The notes below the pieces were generated by a model, which made no database searches, was not told the DNA's origin, and was given only the letters and a program-made list of their open reading frames with translations. Below are positions 40,202 through 48,587 of a DNA stretch of 64,000 bases, piece after piece. The stretch lies in assembly GCF_003966155.1 (NCBI RefSeq), contig NZ_RXNS01000011.1, positions 62,001-126,000 of the forward strand, written 5' to 3'. The DNA comes from Halomonas nitroreducens. GTDB lineage: Bacteria > Pseudomonadota > Gammaproteobacteria > Pseudomonadales > Halomonadaceae. The number at the start of each line of letters is the position of its first letter. The stretch's first letter is position 1. The translations under genes and the position numbers were made by a program.

Positions 40202-40831
40202 ATGCCCAAGTCCCCCCTGCCCGTCCTGCTTGCCGCCAGCCTCGGCGCCGTCGCCCTCGCCGCCAGCTCCCAGGTGCTGGCCTATGGGGCCGGTGACTTC
40301 TACACCCGCGCGGGTGTGGCCAAGGTCGAGCCCAAGAGCGACAATGGTGACATCCTGGGCGGGGCCGAGGTCGACGTCGACGACGACAGCGCCTTCGCCT
40401 TCACGCTGGGCTATCGCTTCACCGACAAGCTGGGCGTGGAGCTGCTGGCCGCCGAGCCGTTCGATCACGACTTCCAGGTCGAAGGGGTCGCCGGCGGGTC
40501 CACCGACCACCTGCCGCCGAGCCTGACGCTGCAGTACTATCCGCTGGGCGGCACCCAGGCCCGGGTCCAGCCCTATGCCGGCCTCGGCGTCAACTACACC
40601 CTGTTCTCCGACGAGGAGGTGGCCGTGCCCGGCGTGGAGCTCGAGCTGGATGACTCCTGGGGCGTGGCCGCCCAGCTCGGCGTCGACCTGCTGATCAATG
40701 ATAACTGGGCGCTGAACGCCGCGGCCTGGTACCTGGACATCGATGCCGATGCCAGCCTCAACGGCGACGAGGTGGGCACCGTCGAGATCGACCCGGTGGT
40801 GGTCATGGCCGGCCTCAGCTTCCGCTTCTGA
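40202..40831 (+). CDS. OmpW-family outer membrane protein (copy 2)
   Basis: 209 residues. Signal peptide to about residue 28 (SSQVLA), then the same barrel pattern as copy 1: GAGDFYTRAGVAKVEPKSDNGD, FAFTLGYRFTDKLGVELL, LTLQYYPLGGTQARVQPYAGLGVNYTLF, and a VMAGLSFRF end with terminal F. It differs from copy 1 in extracellular loops (a long acidic loop EEVAVPGVELELDD). Unlike copy 1 it has clear FNR sites before it, so the two copies probably work under different oxygen conditions. A terminator follows. Confidence 0.88.
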   Translation: MPKSPLPVLLAASLGAVALAASSQVLAYGAGDFYTRAGVAKVEPKSDNGDILGGAEVDVDDDSAFAFTLGYRFTDKLGVELLAAEPFDHDFQVEGVAGGSTDHLPPSLTLQYYPLGGTQARVQPYAGLGVNYTLFSDEEVAVPGVELELDDSWGVAAQLGVDLLINDNWALNAAAWYLDIDADASLNGDEVGTVEIDPVVVMAGLSFRF

Positions 40832-40855
40832 GCCAACGCCCGACCCGCCAGACGC

Positions 40856-40880
40856 AGGCCCGCCGATCGGCGGGCCTTCT
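40856..40880. terminator. Terminator between ompW copy 2 and the convergent gene
   Basis: Perfect palindrome GGCCCGCCGATCGGCGGGCC (40857-40876) followed by TTCT. Confidence 0.7.
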
Positions 40881-40899
40881 GTCGTCATGGTGATGCCGA

Positions 40900-41400
40900 C
40901 TAGCGCGGCGTATGGCGGGACAGCCCCAGCGCCGTCAGCGTCTCGTCGTCCAGGCCGTGCACGGCCTCCACCTCGGCCAGGCGGGCATGGTAGGCCGGGC
41001 TCAGAAAGGCCTCGCCGGCCAGCAGGTGGGCAAGGTATTCCCGGGCCGGCCGCAGTGACGTCGCGGTGGTACCGGGCGCGGCGATATAGACCCACGCCTC
41101 GATGGCCCCATGCTCGGTATGGATCGGCAGGCGATGGCGATCGTAGTCATGGGGGTAGCCTTCGAAGGGGTCCATGCACTCGATCTGCTCGGGGGCGAGC
41201 AGCTCGAAGAGCGCGCCCTCCACCCGGCCGCCGGGCGCTGGCCCCACATTGGCATGGCTGATGCCGGCCACCCGGGAGGCCTTGTCGAAGCGCAGGGTAT
41301 GCTCGGCCAGGACACCGGGCAAGGCGCGACGGGTCGCCCCGATCCGCGCCTCGACCCGAGCCGGGTTCATGTTGCTGCCATAGGCGAAATAGTACGGCAT
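40900..41400 (-). CDS. Gamma-glutamylcyclotransferase-like protein
   Basis: 166 residues of the GGCT/AIG2-like fold. The substrate loop YGSN is at 7-10 and the catalytic acid is probably E80 in ECMDPFEGYPHDY. It would convert gamma-glutamyl amino acids to 5-oxoproline, or act on related gamma-glutamyl amines. ATG at 41400, seven bases after the YqcC gene ends. Confidence 0.85.
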   Translation of the reverse strand: MPYYFAYGSNMNPARVEARIGATRRALPGVLAEHTLRFDKASRVAGISHANVGPAPGGRVEGALFELLAPEQIECMDPFEGYPHDYDRHRLPIHTEHGAIEAWVYIAAPGTTATSLRPAREYLAHLLAGEAFLSPAYHARLAEVEAVHGLDDETLTALGLSRHTPR

Positions 41401-41407
41401 CGGTGCC

Positions 41408-41740
41408 TCAGTTCTCGGTGACCAGCTGGTCGATCCGCTCGACCACCTTGCACATCAACACCCGCTCGCTGGTGCGAGCCCTTTCCTGGATCAGGTAGGC
41501 ATCCACGGCGGGAGCCACGTCACAGCTCGCCGGCAGGGGTGCGCGCGCCTCCACCAGGGCCTCCAGCCTCGCGATGAACACGAAACGCAACCACTGGGGC
41601 AGCGCCATGGTGTCGATGCAGAACGGCTGAGTGCTGTCGAAGGCCTCGGGGGCCGGACGCTCCATGCGCCACATGTCGGCGGCCTTCATGGTGGACTCGA
41701 GTTCGCGCAGCGCCTGCTCGAGTTCCTCGTGTACGCTCAT
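41408..41740 (-). CDS. yqcC: YqcC-like (DUF446) protein
   Basis: 110 residues, all helical. MSVHEELEQALRELESTMK at the start, PFCIDTMALPQWLRFVFIARLEALVEA at about 40-66, and a polar tail. The family is small and of unknown function, often near truC or other RNA-modification genes elsewhere, but not here. GGAGGG precedes the ATG at 41740; a longer frame upstream lacks a ribosome site. Confidence 0.85.
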   Translation of the reverse strand: MSVHEELEQALRELESTMKAADMWRMERPAPEAFDSTQPFCIDTMALPQWLRFVFIARLEALVEARAPLPASCDVAPAVDAYLIQERARTSERVLMCKVVERIDQLVTEN

Positions 41741-41807
41741 GGAATGTCCCTCCGGTCTGACTGTACCTTCATTATCCCGCCTGGACGCGCCGAGGGCCAA
41801 CCCCGGT

Positions 41808-42566
41808 TCAGGATGGCGAGATAGCCGGCTGGGCGGCCAGCACCTTGCGCAGGAAGTCCCGGGTGCGCGGGTCACGAGGGGCATTGAACAGCTGCGACGG
41901 CGGCCCCTGCTCGACGATGCGCCCGCCCTCCATGAACACCACCCGATCGGCCACGTCCCGGGCGAAGCCCATTTCGTGGGTCACTACCAGCATGGTCTGC
42001 CGCTCGGCGGCGAGCTGCTTCATCAACGCCAGCACCTCCTCGACCCACTCCGGGTCCAGCGAGGATGTCGGCTCGTCGAACAGGATCACTTCGGCCTGGG
42101 CGGCCATGGCCCGGCCAATCCCGACCCGCTGCTGCTGGCCGCCGGACAGCGACGCCGGATAGGCGTCGGCCTTGTCGGCCAGGCCGATGCGCGACAGGAT
42201 CTCCCGGGCCCGGGCATGCGCCTTGGCCTGGGGCCAGCGGTTGACCACGATCAGTCCCTCGGCGATGTTCTCCAGCGCCGTCTTGTTGGCGAACAGCGCA
42301 TAGTTCTGGAACACGAAGGCCGTGCGCCGCCGGGCCGCGAGGATGTCGGCACGGCTCGCGCGGGTGACATCGACATCCAGGTCACCGATGGTCAGCTGCC
42401 CGGCATCCGGTCGCTCGAGGAAGTTCAGACAGCGCAGCAGGGTCGACTTGCCGGTACCCGAGGGCCCGATCACCACGATGATCTCGCCCTGATCGATGGC
42501 CAGGTCGATGCCATCGAGCACGGTGGTGTCGCCGAAGCGCTTGACGAGATTGGCTACCTGGATCAT
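41808..42566 (-). CDS. Polar amino-acid ABC transporter, ATP-binding protein (cystine-type)
   Basis: 252 residues. Walker [10 protein letters not shown] near 35-43, signature LSGGQQQRV near 137, Walker [17 protein letters not shown] near 157-172. It resembles TcyN/YecC of the cystine importer and energises the permease encoded just upstream. The ATG at 42566 overlaps the permease stop (ATGA). Substrate by neighbourhood; other polar amino acids are possible. Confidence 0.88.
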   Translation of the reverse strand: MIQVANLVKRFGDTTVLDGIDLAIDQGEIIVVIGPSGTGKSTLLRCLNFLERPDAGQLTIGDLDVDVTRASRADILAARRRTAFVFQNYALFANKTALENIAEGLIVVNRWPQAKAHARAREILSRIGLADKADAYPASLSGGQQQRVGIGRAMAAQAEVILFDEPTSSLDPEWVEEVLALMKQLAAERQTMLVVTHEMGFARDVADRVVFMEGGRIVEQGPPSQLFNAPRDPRTRDFLRKVLAAQPAISPS

Positions 42567-43237
42567 CTGCGATACGCCTCGTTGAGCCGGGTCTCCAGCC
42601 GGCGTTGGCACCAGGCCAGCAGCTCGACGATGACCCAGTAGAACACCGCCACGGTGATGAAGGCCTCGAAGTACAGGAAGCTGCCCGCCGCCTCCTTCTG
42701 GGTCGCCCCCATCAGCTCGGTGACGCCCAGGGTGAAGGCCAGGGAGGTGGCCTTGATCATGTCGATGAAATAGTTCATCAGGGTGGGGACGGCCACCCGG
42801 GTGGCCTGGGGCAGCACGATGCGCCGCATCAGCTGGCCGTTGGTCATGCCGATCGACAGTGCCGCCTCGGTCTGGCTGCGGTCCACGCCGACGATGGCGG
42901 CGCGGATCGACTCCGCCATGTAGGCGGCAAAGTGCAGGGTCAGCCCCATGATGGTGGCGGTGATGCCGTTGATCTGGGTGAGAAAGGCCAGGACCTGGGG
43001 CAGCCCGTAGTAGAACAGGAACAGCTGAACCAGCAGCGGCGTGCCCCGGAAGAAGGAGATGAACAGCAGGGTCACGCCGTTCAGCCCCGGAATCCCCAGC
43101 ACCCGGATCACCGCCAGGCCGCAGGCCAGCACCAGCGCCAGCGCCATGCCCGCCGCAGCCATGGCCAGCGTCAGCGGCAGATAGCGCAGCAGGATGGGCA
43201 CCAGCCCCACCATGTAGTCGAAATCGAGAACGCTCAT
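42563..43237 (-). CDS. Polar amino-acid ABC transporter, permease (cystine-type)
   Basis: 224 residues with five or six membrane helices. Typical HisMQ-family features: [21 protein letters not shown] near 61-81 and the EAA-type loop [24 protein letters not shown] near 121-144 that contacts the ATPase. TcyL/YecS-like. Starts 18 bases after the binding-protein gene and overlaps the ATPase gene. Confidence 0.88.
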   Translation of the reverse strand: MSVLDFDYMVGLVPILLRYLPLTLAMAAAGMALALVLACGLAVIRVLGIPGLNGVTLLFISFFRGTPLLVQLFLFYYGLPQVLAFLTQINGITATIMGLTLHFAAYMAESIRAAIVGVDRSQTEAALSIGMTNGQLMRRIVLPQATRVAVPTLMNYFIDMIKATSLAFTLGVTELMGATQKEAAGSFLYFEAFITVAVFYWVIVELLAWCQRRLETRLNEAYRR

Positions 43238-43255
43238 GTCGGCTGGGGCAGCGGA

Positions 43256-44014
43256 TCAGGGACGCGTGATGTCGTTGCCGAACCAGCGCTCGGAGATCTC
43301 GGCCAGGGTGCCATCCTCGCGCAGCGCGGTGAGGGCCGCGTCGACCTCGTCGCGCAGGGCGCGATCCGCCTCGGTGTCGCGAAACGGCAGGGCGTTGCGA
43401 ATCTTGGAGAACGGCTGGCCAGCGAGGGCCAGGGGCAGCGGCTTTTCCTGGATGACCTGGCTGGCACTGACCCGGTCCATGACGAAGGCATCGACCCGCC
43501 CCAGGGCGGTGTCCTGCTCGATGTTGCTCTCGTAGGTACGGATATCGATCTCGTCGGCATAGGGCAGCTCGCGCAGCAGCTGCTCATAGTTGGAGCCCAG
43601 ATTCACTGCCACGGTCTTGCCGCGCAGGTCCTCGACGCCCTGGATGGCCTCGTTGCCTTCCTTGACCACCACCTGGGCGCCGTCGTAGACGTAGGGCCGG
43701 GTGAAGACATACTTCGCCTGGCGCTCCTCGGTGATGGTGATCTGGTTGGCAATGGTGTCGATGCGGCCGGACTCGAGCATGCCGAACAGCCCGGAGAAGT
43801 TGGCGGTCACGAACTCCACCTCGGCATCCATTTCCTCGGCCACCGCCTCCATCACGTCGACCTCGAAGCCCTTGAGGGTGTCCTGCTCGACGAAGGTGAA
43901 GGGGAAGTAGCCGCCGGACATGCCGACCTTGAGGGTGTCGTCCTGGGCCTGGGCGCCACCGGCAATGGCGATGGCGCCGGCAGACAGCATGGTCAGGGCA
44001 AGGGAACGCAACAT
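43256..44014 (-). CDS. Polar amino-acid ABC transporter, binding protein (cystine-type)
   Basis: 252 residues. Signal peptide to about residue 23 (GGAQA), then the family-3 solute-binding fold: [16 protein letters not shown] near 28, [37 protein letters not shown] near 89-109, and the hinge [15 protein letters not shown] near 136. Closest in feel to TcyJ/FliY, so cystine is the best guess. First gene of the operon; a perfect 10-6-10 palindrome lies 33 bases upstream of its start. Confidence 0.88.
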   Translation of the reverse strand: MLRSLALTMLSAGAIAIAGGAQAQDDTLKVGMSGGYFPFTFVEQDTLKGFEVDVMEAVAEEMDAEVEFVTANFSGLFGMLESGRIDTIANQITITEERQAKYVFTRPYVYDGAQVVVKEGNEAIQGVEDLRGKTVAVNLGSNYEQLLRELPYADEIDIRTYESNIEQDTALGRVDAFVMDRVSASQVIQEKPLPLALAGQPFSKIRNALPFRDTEADRALRDEVDAALTALREDGTLAEISERWFGNDITRP

Positions 44015-44046
44015 GAGGATGTCTCCACTGAGCTGATGAGATTGCT

Positions 44047-44072
44047 GGAATAAAGAACGATCTCTTTATTCC
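44047..44072. promoter_or_regulatory. Perfect 10-6-10 palindrome upstream of the amino-acid transporter
   Basis: GGAATAAAGA (44047-44056), spacer ACGATC, TCTTTATTCC (44063-44072). AT-rich arms in a GC-rich genome mark it as a probable operator over the promoter of the 44014-41808 operon. Which regulator reads it is not shown; CysB-like or GntR-like proteins are guesses. Confidence 0.65.
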
Positions 44073-44150
44073 ATTTTGACACGTAAGCTAGGGAAAATCC
44101 CGTCCCACGGCCAATAGGCATCGATTATGCCTGCTATAGCCGGCACCCGC

Positions 44151-44267
44151 AGGGCGTTCATTCACAGATACACTGAACGTCCCTGTGGATAAGCCTTGGA
44201 AAGATACTCCATCCGCCGCCCCCATGGGCGCTGGCGGGGACTGGTCAGGAATTGACCAGCCCCCGCC
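44151..44267. other. Two long hairpins in the transporter/DUF3549 intergenic region
   Basis: Hairpin A (44151-44184) pairs AGGG-CGTTCA with TGAACGTCCCT, one bulge. Hairpin B (44233-44267) pairs GGCGGGG-CTGGTC with GACCAG-CCCCGCC, one mismatch, loop AGGAATT. Both lie in the 329-bp divergent gap between 44014 and 44344. No gene is seen there. Confidence 0.45.
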
Positions 44268-44343
44268 CGCCATCGCCTGACGGGCGGGCTGACAGGACGC
44301 GGGTGCCGCGGTAGAGTGCACGGTCCGAGAGTGGGGAGACAGC

Positions 44344-45369
44344 ATGCAGCCGATCGACAGCCTTCACGACTTCTTTGTTCGCACCGGTGCCGAGGTGAGG
44401 CTCTATCACCTGGGACGGCGCGTCGAGCCCTGCCCCCTCGAGGACCTGGCGGCCCTCGAGGCCGGTCAGCGGCCCTGGCCACAACCCTGGCAGGGCAAGG
44501 CCCGCCTGGCCATGGTGTTTCGCGTCGGCGAGCTCGAGGATCCACTGATCTGGTTCCTGGCCCTGCCGCTGGATGAACAGGGCCAGCTCGACCCGGCCCC
44601 GCGGGACGCCTTCCTCCAGCGGCTGCTCGAGACCCTGGGCCGCAACGTCCAGGGTCTGGGCCGCGGGGACGGCGAACAGATCGACAACCTGATGAAGGAC
44701 AACCCCCTGGCGTTCACGCCCTCGCTGCCCTTTCAGGCCCTGCTGCACGCCCGGGCCAGCCGCGATCTGGGCCGCCCGGCGAGCCAGCACCTGGAGCCGG
44801 TGGAGGCCTACCTGGAGGGGCAGCAGACGCTGGACTGGCGCGCCCTGGGGCTGCAGGGCCTGGCCGACTTCGCGGTGCGCATGGATCCCGACCAGGCCAG
44901 CCGCCTGGCGGCGCGGCTCCCGGCCCTGCCCGGCGAGGTCCTCACCTCGCTGTGCTACTGTCTGGAGCATGTGGCGATCGACGAGGGCCTGGCCACGGCG
45001 CTGCGCGCCCGGGGGGAGGCGGCCGCCGAGGCCGGCGATGTCGAGATCTTCTGTGCCTGCGTGCGGGCCGTGGCCGGCGCCGAGTCCCGCCTGGCCGGCG
45101 CCTGGTTCGATGATCTGCTCGGCGATCCCGAGGCCTGCGGCCCCGATCTGCTGGCTGCCATGGCCGGACGCGGGTGGCGCCACCTGGAGGACGGCGAGCG
45201 GCTGCCACGCTTCCTGACCCGGCTGGCCGAGGCCCCCCAGGCGGACTTCACCGCCGTGGCTCGGGATCTGGCGCTGATCCCGCGGCTGCGCCTGCCGGTG
45301 CTGATGACGCTACGCGAGGCCGCGCCGGATTCGCCCATCGGCCGCCGCCTGGCCGGTCTGTCCCGTTGA
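44344..45369 (+). CDS. DUF3549 family protein
   Basis: 341 residues, recognised as DUF3549, found in Pseudomonas and Halomonas, function unknown. N-terminus MQPIDSLHDFFVRTGAEVRLYHLGRRVEPCP; many helices; QIDNLMKDNPLAFTPSLPFQALLHARAS near 112-139 is a conserved stretch. No membrane segment or catalytic motif is seen. GGGGAG precedes the ATG. It heads a plus-strand set with the RimB-like protease and rimK. Confidence 0.85.
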   Translation: MQPIDSLHDFFVRTGAEVRLYHLGRRVEPCPLEDLAALEAGQRPWPQPWQGKARLAMVFRVGELEDPLIWFLALPLDEQGQLDPAPRDAFLQRLLETLGRNVQGLGRGDGEQIDNLMKDNPLAFTPSLPFQALLHARASRDLGRPASQHLEPVEAYLEGQQTLDWRALGLQGLADFAVRMDPDQASRLAARLPALPGEVLTSLCYCLEHVAIDEGLATALRARGEAAAEAGDVEIFCACVRAVAGAESRLAGAWFDDLLGDPEACGPDLLAAMAGRGWRHLEDGERLPRFLTRLAEAPQADFTAVARDLALIPRLRLPVLMTLREAAPDSPIGRRLAGLSR

Positions 45370-45393
45370 GCCGGTGCCACGAGGAGTGATGCC

Positions 45394-45831
45394 ATGAAGG
45401 AACTGCCCTACCAGGCCAAGGCGGTGATCGGCCGCCGCGAGATGGTCACCCTGCCGGAGCTGCGCCTGACGCTATGTGCCAAGGCCGATACCGGTGCCCG
45501 CACCTCGTCGCTGCATGCCGAGGACATCGAGTCCTACGAGGAGGACGGTCACCTCTGGGTCAGCTTCACCACCCGAGGCGGCGGCCCCGGCAGCCCGGCC
45601 CATGTCCACCACCTGCACCTGCATGACCGCCGCCGGGTGACCAGCTCCAACGGCCAGGCCGAATGGCGCTACGTGATCCGCACGCTCATGCAGCTCGGCG
45701 AACTGGAGTTTCCGGTCGAGCTGACGCTGACCGACCGACGCAACATGCGCCACCCCATGCTGCTGGGGCGCCGCGCCCTGCGTCGCCTGCTGGTGGCGCC
45801 GGGTGCCGGCTTCCTGCACGGCGAGCCCTGA
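45394..45831 (+). CDS. Retropepsin-like aspartic/zinc protease (RimB-like)
   Basis: 145 residues of the 'ATP-dependent zinc protease' family, now seen as a retropepsin-like fold. Active-site motif [12 protein letters not shown] (D32-T33-G34-A35), then [17 protein letters not shown] and [22 protein letters not shown]. In Pseudomonas a relative (RimB) acts with RimK on glutamate tails of ribosomal protein S6; placement directly before rimK supports the same here. GAGGAG lies before the ATG. Confidence 0.85.
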   Translation: MKELPYQAKAVIGRREMVTLPELRLTLCAKADTGARTSSLHAEDIESYEEDGHLWVSFTTRGGGPGSPAHVHHLHLHDRRRVTSSNGQAEWRYVIRTLMQLGELEFPVELTLTDRRNMRHPMLLGRRALRRLLVAPGAGFLHGEP

Positions 45832-45874
45832 CTCCCCTTCCATCTTCTTCAGCCCACGCCACCGGAGACCCGCC

Positions 45875-46783
45875 ATGCACTTTGCGCTGCTGTCTCGCAA
45901 CCGCAACCTCTATTCCACGCGTCGGCTGATCGAGGCCGCCGAGGCCAGGGGGCATACCGCCCGGGTGGTCGACACCCTGCGCTGCTACATGAGCATCGCC
46001 TCGCATCACCCCTCGATTCATTACAAGGGCCAGGAGCTCGAGCACTTCGACGCGGTGATCCCGCGCATCGGTGCCTCCATCACCTTCTATGGCTGTGCGG
46101 TACTGCGCCAGTTCGAGATGATGGGCACCTACGTGCTCAACGACAACGTCTCCATCACCCGCTCGCGGGACAAGCTGCGCTCCCTGCAGCTGCTCTCGCG
46201 CAAGGGCATCGGCCTGCCGGTGACCGGCTTCGCCCATTCCCCCGACGACATCCCCGACCTGATCACCATGGTCCGCGGCGCCCCGCTGGTCATCAAGCTG
46301 CTGGAGGGCACCCAGGGCATCGGCGTGGTGCTGGCGGAGACCAACCAGGCCGCCGAGTCGGTGATCCAGGCCTTCATGGGCATGAAGGCCAACATCATGG
46401 TTCAGGAGTACATCAAGGAGGCCCGGGGTGCCGATATACGCTGCCTGGTGATCGGCGACAAGGTGGTGGCCTCGATGAAGCGCCAGGCCGCCGAGGGCGA
46501 GTTCCGCTCCAACCTGCATCGCGGCGGCAGCGCCAGCGTGATCCGCATCACCCCGGAGGAGCGTTCCACGGCGATCCGCGCCGCCAAGGCCATGGGCCTG
46601 CGGGTCGCGGGGGTCGACCTGCTGCGCTCGAACCACGGACCGGTGATCATGGAGGTCAACTCCTCGCCGGGCCTGCATGGCATCGAGACGGCCACCGGCA
46701 AGGACATCGCCGGGCTGATCATCGAGCATCTGGAGAAGAACGCCGTGCCGCGTCGCAAGACGCCGCCCAAGCCTAAAGGCTAA
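45875..46783 (+). CDS. rimK: Ribosomal protein S6--L-glutamate ligase
   Basis: 302 residues, ATP-grasp fold. It adds glutamate residues to the C-terminus of ribosomal protein S6. Motifs: [19 protein letters not shown] near 50-68, [19 protein letters not shown] near 137-155, [19 protein letters not shown] near 173-191, and the metal site [15 protein letters not shown] near 257-271. The tail is basic ([10 protein letters not shown]). Full length, no defects. Confidence 0.95.
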   Translation: MHFALLSRNRNLYSTRRLIEAAEARGHTARVVDTLRCYMSIASHHPSIHYKGQELEHFDAVIPRIGASITFYGCAVLRQFEMMGTYVLNDNVSITRSRDKLRSLQLLSRKGIGLPVTGFAHSPDDIPDLITMVRGAPLVIKLLEGTQGIGVVLAETNQAAESVIQAFMGMKANIMVQEYIKEARGADIRCLVIGDKVVASMKRQAAEGEFRSNLHRGGSASVIRITPEERSTAIRAAKAMGLRVAGVDLLRSNHGPVIMEVNSSPGLHGIETATGKDIAGLIIEHLEKNAVPRRKTPPKPKG

Positions 46784-46800
46784 GCAAATAATTCCCTGGC

Positions 46801-46829
46801 GGGGGTGGCAAAAGCCCGTCGACACCCCC
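46801..46829 (+). terminator. Weak hairpin after rimK
   Basis: GGGGGTG (46801-46807) and CACCCCC (46823-46829) can pair, with no U-tract. Possible factor-independent pause or part of the leader of the next gene. Confidence 0.3.
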
Positions 46830-46861
46830 ACAATCTGCGTCACCGGAGGAGGTGACCGCCC

Positions 46862-47308
46862 ATGTTTCTCGACAATCGCCAGGTGGCGATGGACAGCGTC
46901 CTCGAGGCGCTGGCCGACAGCATCGACTATTTTCAGGACAACCACGAGCGCCTGAAGCCGACCCTGCGCAAGGCCCTGACCCCCTACTTCGAGGCCAGGG
47001 ACAAGTCGATGCGCGAGTTACAGGAACTGGCCCGCAAGCACCTCGACCTCCTCCCGCGCGACGCCGATGTGGAACGCGACGACTATATGTGGCTGTGGAG
47101 CCGCCTGAAGAGCTTCGTCGGCGACGACAGCCAGGTGCTGATCAACGAGCTGCTGGAGCAGGAGCGGGTGCTGATGCAGGCCCTCTCGACCCTGTTCACG
47201 CACCCGCTGCCCGAGCCCATCGAGGCGGTCATCGAGGACTGCTGGAAGAACTGTCGGTCACTGATTCGCGAACTGTATCGGCAGCAGAAGCCGCGCCAGC
47301 GGCGCTGA
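46862..47308 (+). CDS. Four-helix DUF2383-like protein
   Basis: 148 residues, entirely helical. LADSIDYFQDNHERL, YFEARDKSMRELQELARKHLD, YMWLWSRLKSFVGDDSQVLINELLEQERVLMQALSTLF and a last helix with CWKNCRSLIRELYRQ fit the DUF2383 ferritin-like bundle. Function unknown; the family is linked to stress. The ribosome site GGAGGAGG is strong. Its last 80 bases overlap the end of the convergent SanA-like gene. Confidence 0.65.
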   Translation: MFLDNRQVAMDSVLEALADSIDYFQDNHERLKPTLRKALTPYFEARDKSMRELQELARKHLDLLPRDADVERDDYMWLWSRLKSFVGDDSQVLINELLEQERVLMQALSTLFTHPLPEPIEAVIEDCWKNCRSLIRELYRQQKPRQRR

Positions 47309-47984
47309 CCTCCTCCCCCGGCACGATGTTCAGCGGTTCCCGGGGGCCCAGGAAGTGCGGCTCGCGCCCCCACAGGTAGAGATCCCCCAGGGTCGCCACC
47401 CGCGCGACCCATTCCCGTGCCCGCAACTGCAGGGTGCCGTCCGACGGGCGTTCCGGGGCCGCGCAGCCGCGTGCCTCGAGCCCCAGGGCCCGGGCGATGA
47501 ACAGGGCCCGCGGCAGGTGCCATGACTGGGTGATGAGCAGCGCCTGACGCACACCGAAGACGTCCCGGGCCCGGGACAGGGTATCGAAGGTGCTGAACCC
47601 GGCGTAATCCAGGGTCATGGCCGCGTCCGGCACCTCTCGACTACGCAGGTCCCGCCACATGGTCACCGGCTCGTTGTAGTAGCGGGTACTGTTGTCCCCC
47701 GAGAGCAGCAGGTGGGTGACCCGGCCATCCTCGACCAGCCGCGAGGCGGCAAGCATGCGCCCCTCGAAGTGCGGGTTGCGGGTGCCGCTGCGCGTCCAGT
47801 GGGAGGTGCCGAAGACGATGCCCACCCGCTCGGGGCGACACTGCGCCAGCTGCTGGTCGATGGCGCCACGGGTCTCGGCGAGCATCCACAGGTTGGCGCC
47901 CACGAACAGCAATGTCGCCAGGAGCGCGAGGGCCCCCAGCGACATCAGCAATCCCCTGAAGCTTTTCCACAGCGTCGTGGACAT
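47229..47984 (-). CDS. SanA/YdcF-like DUF218 membrane protein
   Basis: 251 residues. One N-terminal membrane helix (LLMSLGALALLATLLFVGANLWM, about 12-34), then a DUF218 domain: RVGIVFGTSHWTRSGTRNPHFEGRM, HLLLSGDNSTRYYNEP, TFDTLSRARDVFGVRQALLITQSWHLPRALFIARALG. SanA-type proteins affect envelope barrier function. The C-terminal 25 residues (VSAAGAASAADT...SSSSPR) are low complexity and lie over the end of the opposite-strand gene. It sits 12 bases below sufT and may be read from the suf operon. Confidence 0.82.
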   Translation of the reverse strand: MSTTLWKSFRGLLMSLGALALLATLLFVGANLWMLAETRGAIDQQLAQCRPERVGIVFGTSHWTRSGTRNPHFEGRMLAASRLVEDGRVTHLLLSGDNSTRYYNEPVTMWRDLRSREVPDAAMTLDYAGFSTFDTLSRARDVFGVRQALLITQSWHLPRALFIARALGLEARGCAAPERPSDGTLQLRAREWVARVATLGDLYLWGREPHFLGPREPLNIVPGEEVSAAGAASAADTVRESVTDSSSSSPR

Positions 47985-47996
47985 CGACCTCCCCGG

Positions 47997-48569
47997 TCAG
48001 AACATGCCGAGTTCCAGCTTGGCCTCGTCGCTCATCATCTCACGACTCCACGGCGGGTCGAAGACGATCTCGGTGTGCACCTGGCGGATCTGGGGCGCGC
48101 CGAGAATCTTGTTGCGCGCATCCGCGGCGATGACATCCCCCATGCCGCAGCCAGGAGCGGTGAGCGTCATGCGGATGGTGACGATGCGCTCACCGCTGAT
48201 CAACCGCTCGATGCGGCAGCCATAGACCAGGCCCAGATCCACGATATTGACCGGGATCTCGGGGTCGAAGCAGGTCCGCAGCTGGTCCCAGACGAACTGC
48301 TCGATCTGCGCCTCGGACGCGTCCTCGGCCAGGGTCGGCCGCGGCAGGGCCTCCAGGCCCAGCGCGTCCAGGTTGCTGCCCTCGATGAGGTACAGCCGCC
48401 CCTCGTGGCCGACGCTGACGGAGCTGCCCTTGGCCTGCATCACGCTGACCTCGCTGTCCTCGGTCAGGGTCACGGACTTGCCGAAGGGGATGGAGATCGC
48501 CTCGACGTCACGCTGCAGCGGCAGTACCTGGCCCTTGTGCAGGCCTGCCAACGGGTCGAAATCGCTCAT
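47997..48569 (-). CDS. sufT: Fe-S assembly protein SufT
   Basis: 190 residues. N-terminal extension with GKSVTLTEDSEVSVMQAKGSSVSV, then the MIP18/PaaD-like domain: LRTCFDPEIPVNIVDLGLVYGC near 98-119 and TLTAPGCGMGDVIAADARNKI near 135-155. It helps maturation of [4Fe-4S] proteins as part of the suf operon. Starts 18 bases after sufS. Confidence 0.92.
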   Translation of the reverse strand: MSDFDPLAGLHKGQVLPLQRDVEAISIPFGKSVTLTEDSEVSVMQAKGSSVSVGHEGRLYLIEGSNLDALGLEALPRPTLAEDASEAQIEQFVWDQLRTCFDPEIPVNIVDLGLVYGCRIERLISGERIVTIRMTLTAPGCGMGDVIAADARNKILGAPQIRQVHTEIVFDPPWSREMMSDEAKLELGMF

Positions 48570-48587
48570 GTGACTCCTTGGTGTGCC

